Below are positions 23,802 through 30,783 of a stretch of DNA of 30,783 nucleotides, in pieces. The stretch comes from Pseudobdellovibrionaceae bacterium. Lineage in GTDB: Bacteria; Bdellovibrionota; Bdellovibrionia; Bdellovibrionales; UBA1609. The notes beneath the pieces were generated by a model. That model worked only from the letters and a program-made list of their open reading frames with translations. It was not told the origin of the DNA and searched no databases. The position numbers and the translations under genes were made by a program. Position 1 is the stretch's first letter. Each line of letters opens with the position of its first letter. Location: contig JACKAN010000023.1 of NCBI GenBank assembly GCA_020635055.1, forward strand, positions 1 through 30,783. Reading direction: 5' to 3'.

Positions 23802-26002
23802 CTTTCAGATTGTATGTACTGGCCCTTCAATTGGATTCCTATAAACAAAAGCCAATTAGATTCATTCATTTTAAAGTAGGATCTGTTTCTAAGAGTTAAA
23901 AGTTGAAACTCACTGTTAACTGAAAGATCTAAAAATGTATTTGAGGCCCATTTTCTTTTTGAGTAATTATGAAGATAACTTAAACCCCAAAAGTCTTTAT
24001 CAATTAAATTTATCTTTTCATATGAAATTCTTTCCGAAATAGGTCTTCGAAGGTAATGTAAACCAAAGGCATGTTTTATCGATTGACGATAATAAAAATT
24101 AGCACTGCCCGAAAAATATTCGAAGTCATTTTGGAATGGGTACATAACTTTATCTATTTTCCATTCTACATATTGAAGTTCAATATATGAGGCCCACAGC
24201 CTACCTTTAGAGAAAAGTTGAGTGAGAACAGGCACTGATCCCTCAAATGTTTGGGTGAAATCGTCTTTTATTTTATCCTTTTGGATTTGATAAGCATAAC
24301 CCAAGCTCCATAATATTTGAAAGCTTGGCTCAATGTAGTTATTCTCAAGATTATTTTTAATATCTATATCTGTAAGATGAACTCGATTACTGTCAATACT
24401 TTCTACTTCCTTTTTATTATACTCAAGTGCCTCGATGTTATTGGATTCAACGGCAGAAATAATGGGCTTTTCAATGGGAATTTCTTCTGTGCGAATGTCT
24501 TTTAAACTAACAGCTTGTGGTTGGGAGAATATGCCGAGTCGTCCATTTTTATCCCCGGCTGCAATCCTAAAGTAATAAATCTCAAACCGATGAGTTTCTT
24601 TCCAAGTGAATTCATTTTTTGATACAGGAGTGTTAATTTCAGGATTTAAAAAGTTTGGGTTGGACGAGATTTCAATAAGGTAAAAATCAGCACCTTCAAT
24701 GGGTTCCCAAGAAAACTTAACTTCACGGTAGTCAATATTTTCTGCATAAGCATTAGGTATGATGATGTTCCACAATTTATTAATTAAAGTGGGCTTATTT
24801 TTGTTTAAATGATCATTTTTCAGTTTGCTAGCAGGTTTTCTGATAATTATTTCTTTTATTTTTGGTGCGGCAAATGGATTATCTACTGAATAAATTGGGT
24901 AGTCATATAATGGAGGTATGACATAATTGTTCTCGTCGACAGCATGAATTTGCCAAGACAATGAGCTTTCATTTTCTAATTTTATTGAGGTTGAATTTTT
25001 GGGGACATCTTGAGTTTTATATATTGCCTCCAGGTTCCTATTTTCAAGGAAATTCAATTTATAATATTTTATATTTTTTAAGGGTGTCCAATTGAATTGA
25101 ATTATGTCACTAGTTTTAAATCTTTCCCTCGGTAGTGGGGAGAAGTACTGAATAACTGGCGCAACTAAGGATTCAACAATAAATGATTCAGAAGAAATCC
25201 CATTTTTACCCTTTAAGCGAAAGGAATAAGTTCCAGGATTTAAAAGAAAATCATATTCAGAGTGATTTTTAACTTTAATTGTTTCAATAGTTTTATGTTG
25301 ATTTACAACCTCAAGGACTTCCGCGTCTCCTTGCCAATTCAAATTTAAATTTAAAGGGAAAATATGAGAGTAGATTCTGTTCTTGTCATTGTTCCATTTT
25401 AATTTTTCAGAAATAAAAGATTGTTCTTCAACTTGATTAGCATTAGTTTTAACAATAGTGTCTTTCTTTATTGTTTTGCTTTCATTTGTATTTTTGTTTG
25501 ACAATTGAATTTCGCCATTACTTACTTCAATTTCGAGTTTGTCATCAATCAAAGATTTTAAACTAAGTTGGGTTCCTGGCTTTGCTTCTATTGTCCAATT
25601 TTTTGCCCCCAACTTTAAACTTTTTTGTTGAATTTTTGATGCTATCATTCCTTCTTTAAAATTAAACTTTGGATTTTCTTCCTCAAGTGGCTCAATTACA
25701 ATCAAAGTATTCTCATGTAATGTTATATTGATATCACCTAGTAATTTAATTTGCGCAGAGCTTTGGTCTAGAGTAAGGATGGAGTCATAGGCTTGTAGAT
25801 TTTCATTCACTTCTGTATCTTGCCAAGCAATGGAGTCACTGTGTTTTCGCCTAACATTTTCATGTGTCTTAATAACCTGTCCAAGGGTAGAATGAGTTTG
25901 AATTTTATCTTTATCAAAATACATCCAAGGTGTATCCGTGAATAAAATAAATAATTCTAAAATGAAGAGACTTATAGCCCCAGAAACAAGATAGCGATCC
26001 AC
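23750..26002 (-). CDS. FecR-domain protein with Fn3-like repeats and C-terminal beta-barrel-like domain (paralogue 2)
   Basis: 750 residues from GTG at 26002. A single hydrophobic segment (~7-22) anchors or exports it. The FecR domain (~38-195) has LGQVIKTHENV, then VRRKHSDSIAW (50-60) and later KLEIEVSNGEIQL strands. Ig/Fn3-like modules follow (~205-285, 290-375, 420-500, with IPNAYAE between them). The last ~200 residues have alternating aromatic pattern (SANFYYRQSIKHAFGLHYL, WASNTFLDLSVNSEF) and an outer-membrane-barrel look, ending FIGSEL. It may link the periplasm or wall to the outer membrane. No anti-sigma part is present. It shares the RR[KR]HSxS signature with paralogue 1. A sigma-28-like promoter sits directly before its start, and its 3' end overlaps the glycine-rich gene by 52 bases. 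Confidence 0.8.
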   Translation of the reverse strand: MDRYLVSGAISLFILELFILFTDTPWMYFDKDKIQTHSTLGQVIKTHENVRRKHSDSIAWQDTEVNENLQAYDSILTLDQSSAQIKLLGDINITLHENTLIVIEPLEEENPKFNFKEGMIASKIQQKSLKLGAKNWTIEAKPGTQLSLKSLIDDKLEIEVSNGEIQLSNKNTNESKTIKKDTIVKTNANQVEEQSFISEKLKWNNDKNRIYSHIFPLNLNLNWQGDAEVLEVVNQHKTIETIKVKNHSEYDFLLNPGTYSFRLKGKNGISSESFIVESLVAPVIQYFSPLPRERFKTSDIIQFNWTPLKNIKYYKLNFLENRNLEAIYKTQDVPKNSTSIKLENESSLSWQIHAVDENNYVIPPLYDYPIYSVDNPFAAPKIKEIIIRKPASKLKNDHLNKNKPTLINKLWNIIIPNAYAENIDYREVKFSWEPIEGADFYLIEISSNPNFLNPEINTPVSKNEFTWKETHRFEIYYFRIAAGDKNGRLGIFSQPQAVSLKDIRTEEIPIEKPIISAVESNNIEALEYNKKEVESIDSNRVHLTDIDIKNNLENNYIEPSFQILWSLGYAYQIQKDKIKDDFTQTFEGSVPVLTQLFSKGRLWASYIELQYVEWKIDKVMYPFQNDFEYFSGSANFYYRQSIKHAFGLHYLRRPISERISYEKINLIDKDFWGLSYLHNYSKRKWASNTFLDLSVNSEFQLLTLRNRSYFKMNESNWLLFIGIQLKGQYIQSESYSGSIVEPSIFIGSEL

Positions 26003-26008
26003 AAATTC

Positions 26009-26035
26009 TTTTCGGATTAATATAGATGTAGTTTA
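26009..26035 (-). promoter_or_regulatory. sigma-28-like promoter of FecR paralogue 2
   Basis: Read on the minus strand: TAAACTAC, 11 bases, TCCGAAAA, then six bases to the GTG start. Match to TAAAGTTT-N11-GCCGATAA is 5/8 and 6/8 with the optimal spacer. The mRNA would be leaderless. Confidence 0.4.
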
Positions 26036-26101
26036 ACATATTACAAATAGCTGGCCATTGGTGGCAGCACTGGACCCAGGCCCTAGCTCAAGGATCATGT
26101 T

Positions 26102-26129
26102 TTAAGTTTTTTTTAGCTGAGTCCGATAA
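26102..26129 (+). promoter_or_regulatory. sigma-28-like promoter of the receiver-GGDEF gene
   Basis: TTAAGTTT (7/8), 12 bases, TCCGATAA (7/8). The -10 element ends 9 bases before the ATG at 26139, so transcription should begin 2-3 bases before the start codon and the mRNA would be leaderless. It points away from the minus-strand site at 26009-26035. Confidence 0.6.
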
Positions 26130-26138
26130 CTAGTTGTT

Positions 26139-27062
26139 ATGTTTAACGATGACACAAAAAGAATACTCATTGTAGAAGATGATAAGAATACTATGGCTGT
26201 TATCAAAGAAGCTTTGGACGACTATGGATATCTTACAGCTGTGTCTCACACTGGTGCAGAAGCGCTAGGTGCTATTAATATTTTTAAACCCCATTTGGTT
26301 TTAACTGATCACAATATGCCAGACATGACCGGTTTAGAAATGTTAAAAAAACTTCGTTCTAAAGAGAACTATGTGACTGTTATATTTGTCTCGGCAAGGG
26401 CCGATGGAGAGTTTGTTTCCCAAACACTGAGGTTGGGTGCAGATGACTTTGTCCGTAAACCATTTATGCTCGATGAGCTAATTGCACGAATAGAAGTGAG
26501 TTTGAGAAACAATGAGCTTCATCGTGAATTATTTGTTGCCAATGTTAAGCTACAAGAAATGATTGAAAAAGATTATCTGACAGGCCTTTATAATATGAGA
26601 TCAATGTATGATCGTATTGATTTTGAAATTAAAAGAGCACGGCGCTTTAAGAGAGCTATTTCTTGTATTATGATTGATATGGATCACTTTAAGAGAGTGA
26701 ATGATGACCATGATCATTTGTTTGGAAGCTTTGTTTTAAAAGAAATGGGTCAAATAATAATTGATAACCTTAGAGAGATAGACTTTGGTGCTAGGTATGG
26801 TGGCGATGAATTTTTAGTAGTTCTTACCGAAACTGATGAAAAAGGAACTCAAGTCGTGAGTGAAAGATTGAGAGAGAAAATTCAAAATTATGTTTTTGAA
26901 AATGGGAAAGACAAAATTCAACTCACAGTGAGTTTAGGATATTCAATACTGGATCCAATGGATAACTTAGCAGATGCTCGCTCCCTTGTAAAAGATGCAG
27001 ATCGAGCCCTCTATGAATCAAAAAGACATGGTCGCAACCGTGTAACTAAATACACAGCATAA
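26139..27062 (+). CDS. response regulator diguanylate cyclase (receiver-GGDEF)
   Basis: The 307 residues carry a receiver domain with EDD (13-15), phosphoacceptor D57 in LVLTDHNMPDMTG and K107 in DFVRKPF. A helical linker leads to a GGDEF cyclase that starts at DYLTGLYNMRSM. The active site GGDEF is at 221-225. Five residues before it lies REID (212-215), the RxxD inhibitory I-site, so product inhibition by c-di-GMP is expected. MIDMDHFKRVND gives the other metal and nucleotide contacts. It makes c-di-GMP, which in flagellated bacteria governs the motile versus sessile state. It is divergent from FecR paralogue 2. No ribosome site is seen, consistent with the leaderless promoter arrangement. 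Confidence 0.95.
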   Translation: MFNDDTKRILIVEDDKNTMAVIKEALDDYGYLTAVSHTGAEALGAINIFKPHLVLTDHNMPDMTGLEMLKKLRSKENYVTVIFVSARADGEFVSQTLRLGADDFVRKPFMLDELIARIEVSLRNNELHRELFVANVKLQEMIEKDYLTGLYNMRSMYDRIDFEIKRARRFKRAISCIMIDMDHFKRVNDDHDHLFGSFVLKEMGQIIIDNLREIDFGARYGGDEFLVVLTETDEKGTQVVSERLREKIQNYVFENGKDKIQLTVSLGYSILDPMDNLADARSLVKDADRALYESKRHGRNRVTKYTA

Positions 27063-27138
27063 AGGTTGATGACTCGGCGTTTACATATTCATTTTTAACT
27101 GAACTTCCAGCCACTTTATCAATAAATTAAAGATAACA

Positions 27139-27154
27139 AAGGGAGATGGTTTTG
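27139..27154 (+). promoter_or_regulatory. ribosome site that selects the TTG start of the FabH-like gene
   Basis: AAGGGAG (27139-27145) touches the ATG at 27146, leaving no spacer, but is 6 bases from the in-frame TTG at 27152. TTG is therefore the better start and gives the family-typical N-terminus MNTKILSSGMYVP. Confidence 0.6.
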
Positions 27155-28150
27155 AATACTAAAATTTTATCATCAGGAATGTATGTACCGAATCAAGTAG
27201 TGACTAATTTTGATTTAGAGAAAATCATGGAAACAAATGATGAATGGATTCAGCAAAGATCTGGAATTAAAGAGCGCAGATGGGTTGAGCCGGGAATAGA
27301 CACCACCTTGTCTATGGCTACAGTTGCCTCTAAGCAAGCTCTGGACAGGGCTCACCTAAATGTCGATGAAATTGATATGATTATTTTTGGGGCCTTAGTT
27401 ACAGATTATGTTTTTCCTGGAACTGGAGTTTTACTACAAGAGAGCTTGGGATTTTCAAAAACGGTTCCGGCTCTAGACATTAGGAATCAGTGTTCAGGTT
27501 TTATTTATGCTTTGAGTGTTGCTGATGCATGGATTAGGTCTGGGATGTACAAAAAAATCCTCATTGTGGGTTCAGAAATTCATTCTACAAGTATAGATAA
27601 AACGACTCGTGGGCGGGATATATCAGTTCTTTTTGGAGACGGAGCAGGAGCAATGATTGTTGAGGCCTGTGCCGATGAGAAGTCTAAAATTTTGTCTACG
27701 GTTTTGCATAGTGAAGGGAAAGGATCTTCAGTTTTGTGTCTAAAGAAACCGAGCTCCAACGATTCACCAAGAATACAAATTTCAGGTGATTTTGATCTGG
27801 AGTTATATCCACAAATGGAAGGGCGCTTAGTTTTTAAAAATGCCGTCACCAGAATGTCTGAAGCTATTTTGGAAGTTTGCTCTAACACCAACACATCACC
27901 CGACGATATTGATTTTGTAATCGCTCATCAGGCGAATCTTAGGATTAATCAAATGGTATTAGATAATTTAAAAATTCCTCATAGTAAGACTCATAATACT
28001 TTACAAAAATATGGGAATACGACTATGGCTACTATTCCTATTACATTTGATGAGGCTGTTTTGGAGGGTAAGATTCAAAGAGGTGACCTTGTGGCTCTTG
28101 TAGCCTTTGGCGCTGGTTTTACTTGGGGAGCCACTCTTCTTAGGTATTAG
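27152..28150 (+). CDS. beta-ketoacyl-ACP synthase III (FabH-like)
   Basis: 332 residues, complete thiolase-fold synthase. The catalytic triad is intact: C114 in DIRNQCSGFIYAL, H259 in IAHQANLRIN and N289 in KYGNTTMATIPI. The N-terminal motif DEWIQQRSGIKERR is the CoA-binding signature of FabH. It condenses an acyl-CoA with malonyl-ACP to start fatty acid or related chains. It is not beside fab genes here, so it may be a second FabH for branched or short primers (isobutyryl-CoA is made by the mutase pathway in this window) or a specialised synthase. Start is TTG at 27152; ATG at 27146 would add two residues. It stands alone between the cyclase gene and the FliN-like gene. Confidence 0.92.
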   Translation: MNTKILSSGMYVPNQVVTNFDLEKIMETNDEWIQQRSGIKERRWVEPGIDTTLSMATVASKQALDRAHLNVDEIDMIIFGALVTDYVFPGTGVLLQESLGFSKTVPALDIRNQCSGFIYALSVADAWIRSGMYKKILIVGSEIHSTSIDKTTRGRDISVLFGDGAGAMIVEACADEKSKILSTVLHSEGKGSSVLCLKKPSSNDSPRIQISGDFDLELYPQMEGRLVFKNAVTRMSEAILEVCSNTNTSPDDIDFVIAHQANLRINQMVLDNLKIPHSKTHNTLQKYGNTTMATIPITFDEAVLEGKIQRGDLVALVAFGAGFTWGATLLRY

Positions 28151-28241
28151 TTGGCAAGCATCTTAACTTCGCCATTGGTTGAGTTGAGGTCTAGGAGTTA
28201 TGGAGCATTTATACATTATTCACAAAAAGCCATGAGATTTA

Positions 28242-28574
28242 GTGTATTATGATTATATGAAAGATATTAGCTTTATTAATGATGTTCCTATAACAGTAAA
28301 GGTGATTTATTCCCAAAAGGTCATGCCTGTAAGGGATTATTTAGAGCTTAAAGAAGGACAAGCCATCACTTTAGACAAAATGGCAGGGGAACCATTAGAT
28401 TTCTATGTTAACGATCGCCTGTTAGCAAGAGGAGAAATTGTTGTTAACAATGAAAAATACGCGATACGCTTGACTGAAATTATTGGCAAAAAAGCGAATA
28501 AAAAGCTAAATGGTTTCAAAGACCACGAATCCGAAAAGCCCGATTCATTAAACGAAAACCCTGAAGAGTCGTAA
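28242..28574 (+). CDS. orphan FliN/SpoA-domain protein
   Basis: A 110-residue protein whose first ~85 residues match the SpoA (FliN/FliM C-terminal, surface-presentation) domain. It opens with INDVPITVKVIYSQ, then a hydrophobic-charged YLELKEGQAITLDKMAGE, FYVNDRLLARGEIVVNN, and closes YAIRLTEII. This is the fold of the flagellar switch C-ring protein that binds CheY-P or FliM/FliG. The last 25 residues are a polar tail (DHESEKPDSLNENPEES). No other flagellar gene is in the window, so it may be an extra switch protein or a type III secretion relative. The start is GTG 28242 or ATG 28257; neither has a clear ribosome site. It ends 17 bases before the convergent membrane protein gene. Confidence 0.8.
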   Translation: MYYDYMKDISFINDVPITVKVIYSQKVMPVRDYLELKEGQAITLDKMAGEPLDFYVNDRLLARGEIVVNNEKYAIRLTEIIGKKANKKLNGFKDHESEKPDSLNENPEES

Positions 28575-28591
28575 GGTCCTTTTAAATATTA

Positions 28592-29917
28592 CTACTTCTT
28601 GAAATGTAACAGTTTATTTGATTCAAAGATTTGTTGATTTTTATACTCCCTAACTAAAAGATAAATAATTAATAGTACAGGTAAAACTTGGAGGCGAAAA
28701 CGAAAAGCTGTACCTAAATTTTGATAGGAGATAAAAGCGTAAAACAGGGACCACAAAGCAACATAGCTTATACAGAAATTGATAAAGGGAAAGGCCTTAC
28801 TAACACCTTTCCCAAATCTTAAAACATAAAACATCAAACAGAGAACCAGTAAATTTTCAATACCAGCTAAAAAACCAAATAGGTTGTTAATCTCACCAGG
28901 CAGCGGACGGAACAGGGCTGCAAAAGTGCCCTGGGGTAAAAAAAGGACAAGATCTTTTAAGCTATTAAAACTGGGTGGGGCCTGTCCAGAACCTCCATGC
29001 TCAGCCCAAGAGCGTGAGTTTTGATTGATTGAGGCTATGAAATCATTAATGCTAAAAATATGTAAATATGAAAACATATTTGTTAACGAAAAATAAAAAA
29101 TAACAGCGAAAGTGAAAAACATTAAAAATCTTTGTATTTTAGTTCTAGCAACCGAAAAAACTGTATAAAAACAAAGTCCCCCTAATAACATAGGGGCTAA
29201 CCAGAACCGGACCATAAAAAGGAGGAAAAAGCTACAAGCAATTAAAGCCCAGGCCTTCGAGTTTTGTTTTTTATCAAGATAGGCAATACCTAAAGTAAAA
29301 AGTGCTATACCCAAAAAGGCTAGAGGATCTTTTCCTAAAATAGAGGTCCAAAAAAGAACTGAGGGGAATAAAGCAATAAATAGTAGTGAGTTCTTATTCT
29401 TCTTAATACTCACTTTTTCATAGGCCAAATAAAATATATAAATAGCCATTAAACCAAAAAAAGCCCAAATAACTTTAAGTGCATGATATGAGTTTGTGTA
29501 GGGAAAAAACGAATTTATGCTGGAGCCCAACCACTCTATAAAAAGCGTTCCATCAAGCATAATAAAATAGGAATGATTCGAGTTGCTGACCGATTGTTTA
29601 TAGTAAGAGTAAGCGTCCAGAATATATTGCTTTTCATATAATAACATTGCACCGAGAGTTACAAATAACTTTATAATCCAAATTAGTGAAATTCTTTGCT
29701 TGTGCAAATTAGGAATGGGTAAAAATTGAATTGCAAATAAAAGAATAAAAGCCCAGAACAAACCTTTTATGTAGTCTATACTGATATTCGGACTAGGTAT
29801 TCGGTAACCAAAAAAATTCATATTTAAAACAAGTAAAGTGCCAGCAAGTGTTACTGAAAGAGCAATTAAGGATGCAATTAAATATTTCCAAAACCCCATT
29901 TTTTGACGCAAATTCAT
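28592..29917 (-). CDS. polytopic inner-membrane protein, possibly a glycan polymerase or glycosyltransferase
   Basis: 441 residues with about 10-11 hydrophobic helices spread from residue 10 to ~430. Short polar loops include one ~45-residue loop (YEKQYILDAYSYYKQSVSNS). The stretch LFPSVLFWTSILGKDPLAF, with a Lys-Asp in an otherwise hydrophobic loop, resembles O-antigen polymerase/EpsG or mannosyltransferase-type membrane enzymes. No catalytic DxD or HX7 motif is certain, so the role is only suggested. Start at ATG 29917; an ATG seven codons later is equally good and neither has a ribosome site. It is divergent from the basic coiled-coil gene and convergent with the FliN-like gene. Confidence 0.6.
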   Translation of the reverse strand: MNLRQKMGFWKYLIASLIALSVTLAGTLLVLNMNFFGYRIPSPNISIDYIKGLFWAFILLFAIQFLPIPNLHKQRISLIWIIKLFVTLGAMLLYEKQYILDAYSYYKQSVSNSNHSYFIMLDGTLFIEWLGSSINSFFPYTNSYHALKVIWAFFGLMAIYIFYLAYEKVSIKKNKNSLLFIALFPSVLFWTSILGKDPLAFLGIALFTLGIAYLDKKQNSKAWALIACSFFLLFMVRFWLAPMLLGGLCFYTVFSVARTKIQRFLMFFTFAVIFYFSLTNMFSYLHIFSINDFIASINQNSRSWAEHGGSGQAPPSFNSLKDLVLFLPQGTFAALFRPLPGEINNLFGFLAGIENLLVLCLMFYVLRFGKGVSKAFPFINFCISYVALWSLFYAFISYQNLGTAFRFRLQVLPVLLIIYLLVREYKNQQIFESNKLLHFKK

Positions 29918-30049
29918 AGTTTTATTTTATAACTAGTGCTAACCAAAAGGACCCGACCATAGACCAGAAAGAGGCCTGTTTGTTTAAAAAATATAGAATA
30001 TAAGAATCTTGAGGAATCTAATTAATTTTATCAAGTTAAAGGAGATTCC

Positions 30050-30553
30050 ATGAAGAGATTTTTGAGTGCAAATATTTTAGTGCTTATATTCACATTTACT
30101 ATTGTCAGATTATCTCATGCCGGTCCTAATAAGCAGAAAAACTTAGATCGCAGACAGAATAAGGCTGTACAAAATATGAACAAAAGACATGACAACCGAT
30201 TAGATAAAGCTGATAAGAATGCCAAAAAAAGATTAGAGAGGGCCGATAAAAATGCGCAATTAAAAATGAAAAAGGTAGAAGATAAGGCCAACTTAACACG
30301 ACAAGAAATTGAAGAAAAAGCTGCCAAAGAGGGTTGGGATCCAAAAAGGAAAGAAGAGGCCCTCAATAGAATAAGCGAAAGAGAGAGTGAAAGAAAGGGA
30401 AAAGTGAACAAAAAGCTGGTTATGCGTAAAGAAGAAATCGGGAAAAACCAGCAAATGAGATCTAAACAAATCGAAACTCATAGAGACATGAAAAAGAAAC
30501 AAATTGATAAAGTTATAAATATGAAAAAAGAAAATGAGGAAAGCAATTTGTAA
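30050..30553 (+). CDS. secreted, highly basic coiled-coil protein
   Basis: 167 residues with a signal peptide (ILVLIFTFTIVRLSHA, cleaved near SHA|GP). The rest is almost entirely Lys, Arg, Glu, Asn and Asp, with no Cys and a strongly basic charge. Related segments RLDKADKNAKK and RLERADKNAQL (residues 51-71) show an 11-residue hendecad repeat. EELIEEK- and RKEEIGK-type heptads suggest a long alpha-helix. Such proteins can bind nucleic acids, polysaccharide or cell wall. The start at ATG 30050 is supported by AAAGGAGA 6 bases upstream. Nothing in the window indicates its role. Confidence 0.75.
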   Translation: MKRFLSANILVLIFTFTIVRLSHAGPNKQKNLDRRQNKAVQNMNKRHDNRLDKADKNAKKRLERADKNAQLKMKKVEDKANLTRQEIEEKAAKEGWDPKRKEEALNRISERESERKGKVNKKLVMRKEEIGKNQQMRSKQIETHRDMKKKQIDKVINMKKENEESNL

Positions 30554-30783
30554 ATAAAAATTTAGATACAGAAGAGGAAGCTTCTGCAAAATAACCCAAA
30601 TAATATTTCACCTACAGCCTCGTAGAACCTATTTGACGATTGCTTCTATATGCTTCTTCCTCTTAAAAAGGAGAGATCGTACATAAGTGATTATGGTAAC
30701 TTAGAATCGGCGGATGGAAAGATCACCCTCTCCGCCTATTTCCATAAGCAAGTCCGTTAGAAAGAACATAATTATACCAATTA
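30554..30783. other. gene-free end of window with two weak hairpins
   Basis: CAGAAG/CTTCTG at 30569-30586 and GGCGGA/TCCGCC at 30709-30736 could be terminators for the coiled-coil gene, but neither has a proper U-run. No coding frame is supported. Confidence 0.35.

Noticed and set aside
30115..30589. Three minus-strand ORFs over the basic coiled-coil gene
   Set aside because: Phe/Leu/Ser-rich shadows of Lys/Glu codons on the other strand.

Overview
The window is AT-rich, gene-dense bacterial DNA with mostly single-copy, well-spaced genes. A fused coenzyme-B12 isobutyryl-CoA mutase, many envelope signalling proteins (FecR-like, HAMP, receiver, GGDEF and SpoIIE-phosphatase domains), outer-membrane beta-barrels and a flagellar FliN-type domain point to a Gram-negative, flagellated organism. 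The overall style resembles Bdellovibrionota (Bdellovibrio relatives). That placement is inference from gene content; there is no rRNA or other marker gene here.

Positions 1-9000 are metabolic. A PlsC-type acyltransferase tail and an OprO/P-like porin precede a tight three-gene operon (3-hydroxybutyryl-CoA dehydrogenase, crotonase, fused mutase IcmF). A lipoprotein with a sigma-28-like promoter and an acyl-CoA dehydrogenase on the other strand follow. The four enzymes together connect isobutyryl-CoA to butyryl-CoA, crotonyl-CoA, 3-hydroxybutyryl-CoA and acetoacetyl-CoA, as in valine or branched-acid breakdown. Positions 9000-12500 hold a small secreted protein, an HD-domain phosphohydrolase, a hotdog thioesterase and a membrane-anchored hexapeptide-repeat protein.

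Positions 12500-27060 form an envelope-signalling region. Two FecR-domain proteins (both minus strand) share an RR[KR]HSxS[IL]xW signature. Between and beside them lie a transmembrane SpoIIE-type phosphatase that appears to start at an ATT codon, a translationally coupled operon (sensor kinase, receiver-kinase hybrid, single receiver, glycine-rich surface protein with a Gly-Gly-Cys C-terminal anchor) and a receiver-GGDEF diguanylate cyclase. Several of these genes carry sigma-28 (FliA)-like promoter elements placed so close to the start codon that leaderless mRNAs are predicted. This arrangement is the best candidate in the window for an undescribed system.

The signalling block is interrupted at 16300-18480 by a decay zone: a secreted Cys-containing protein gene broken by a frameshift and an in-frame TGA, an IS4-family transposase tail, a gene pair missing its 5' part, and a 37-bp tandem repeat. 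The right end (27150-30783) has a FabH-like synthase, an orphan FliN/SpoA protein, a polytopic membrane protein and a secreted, very basic coiled-coil protein. No tRNA, rRNA or CRISPR array was found.
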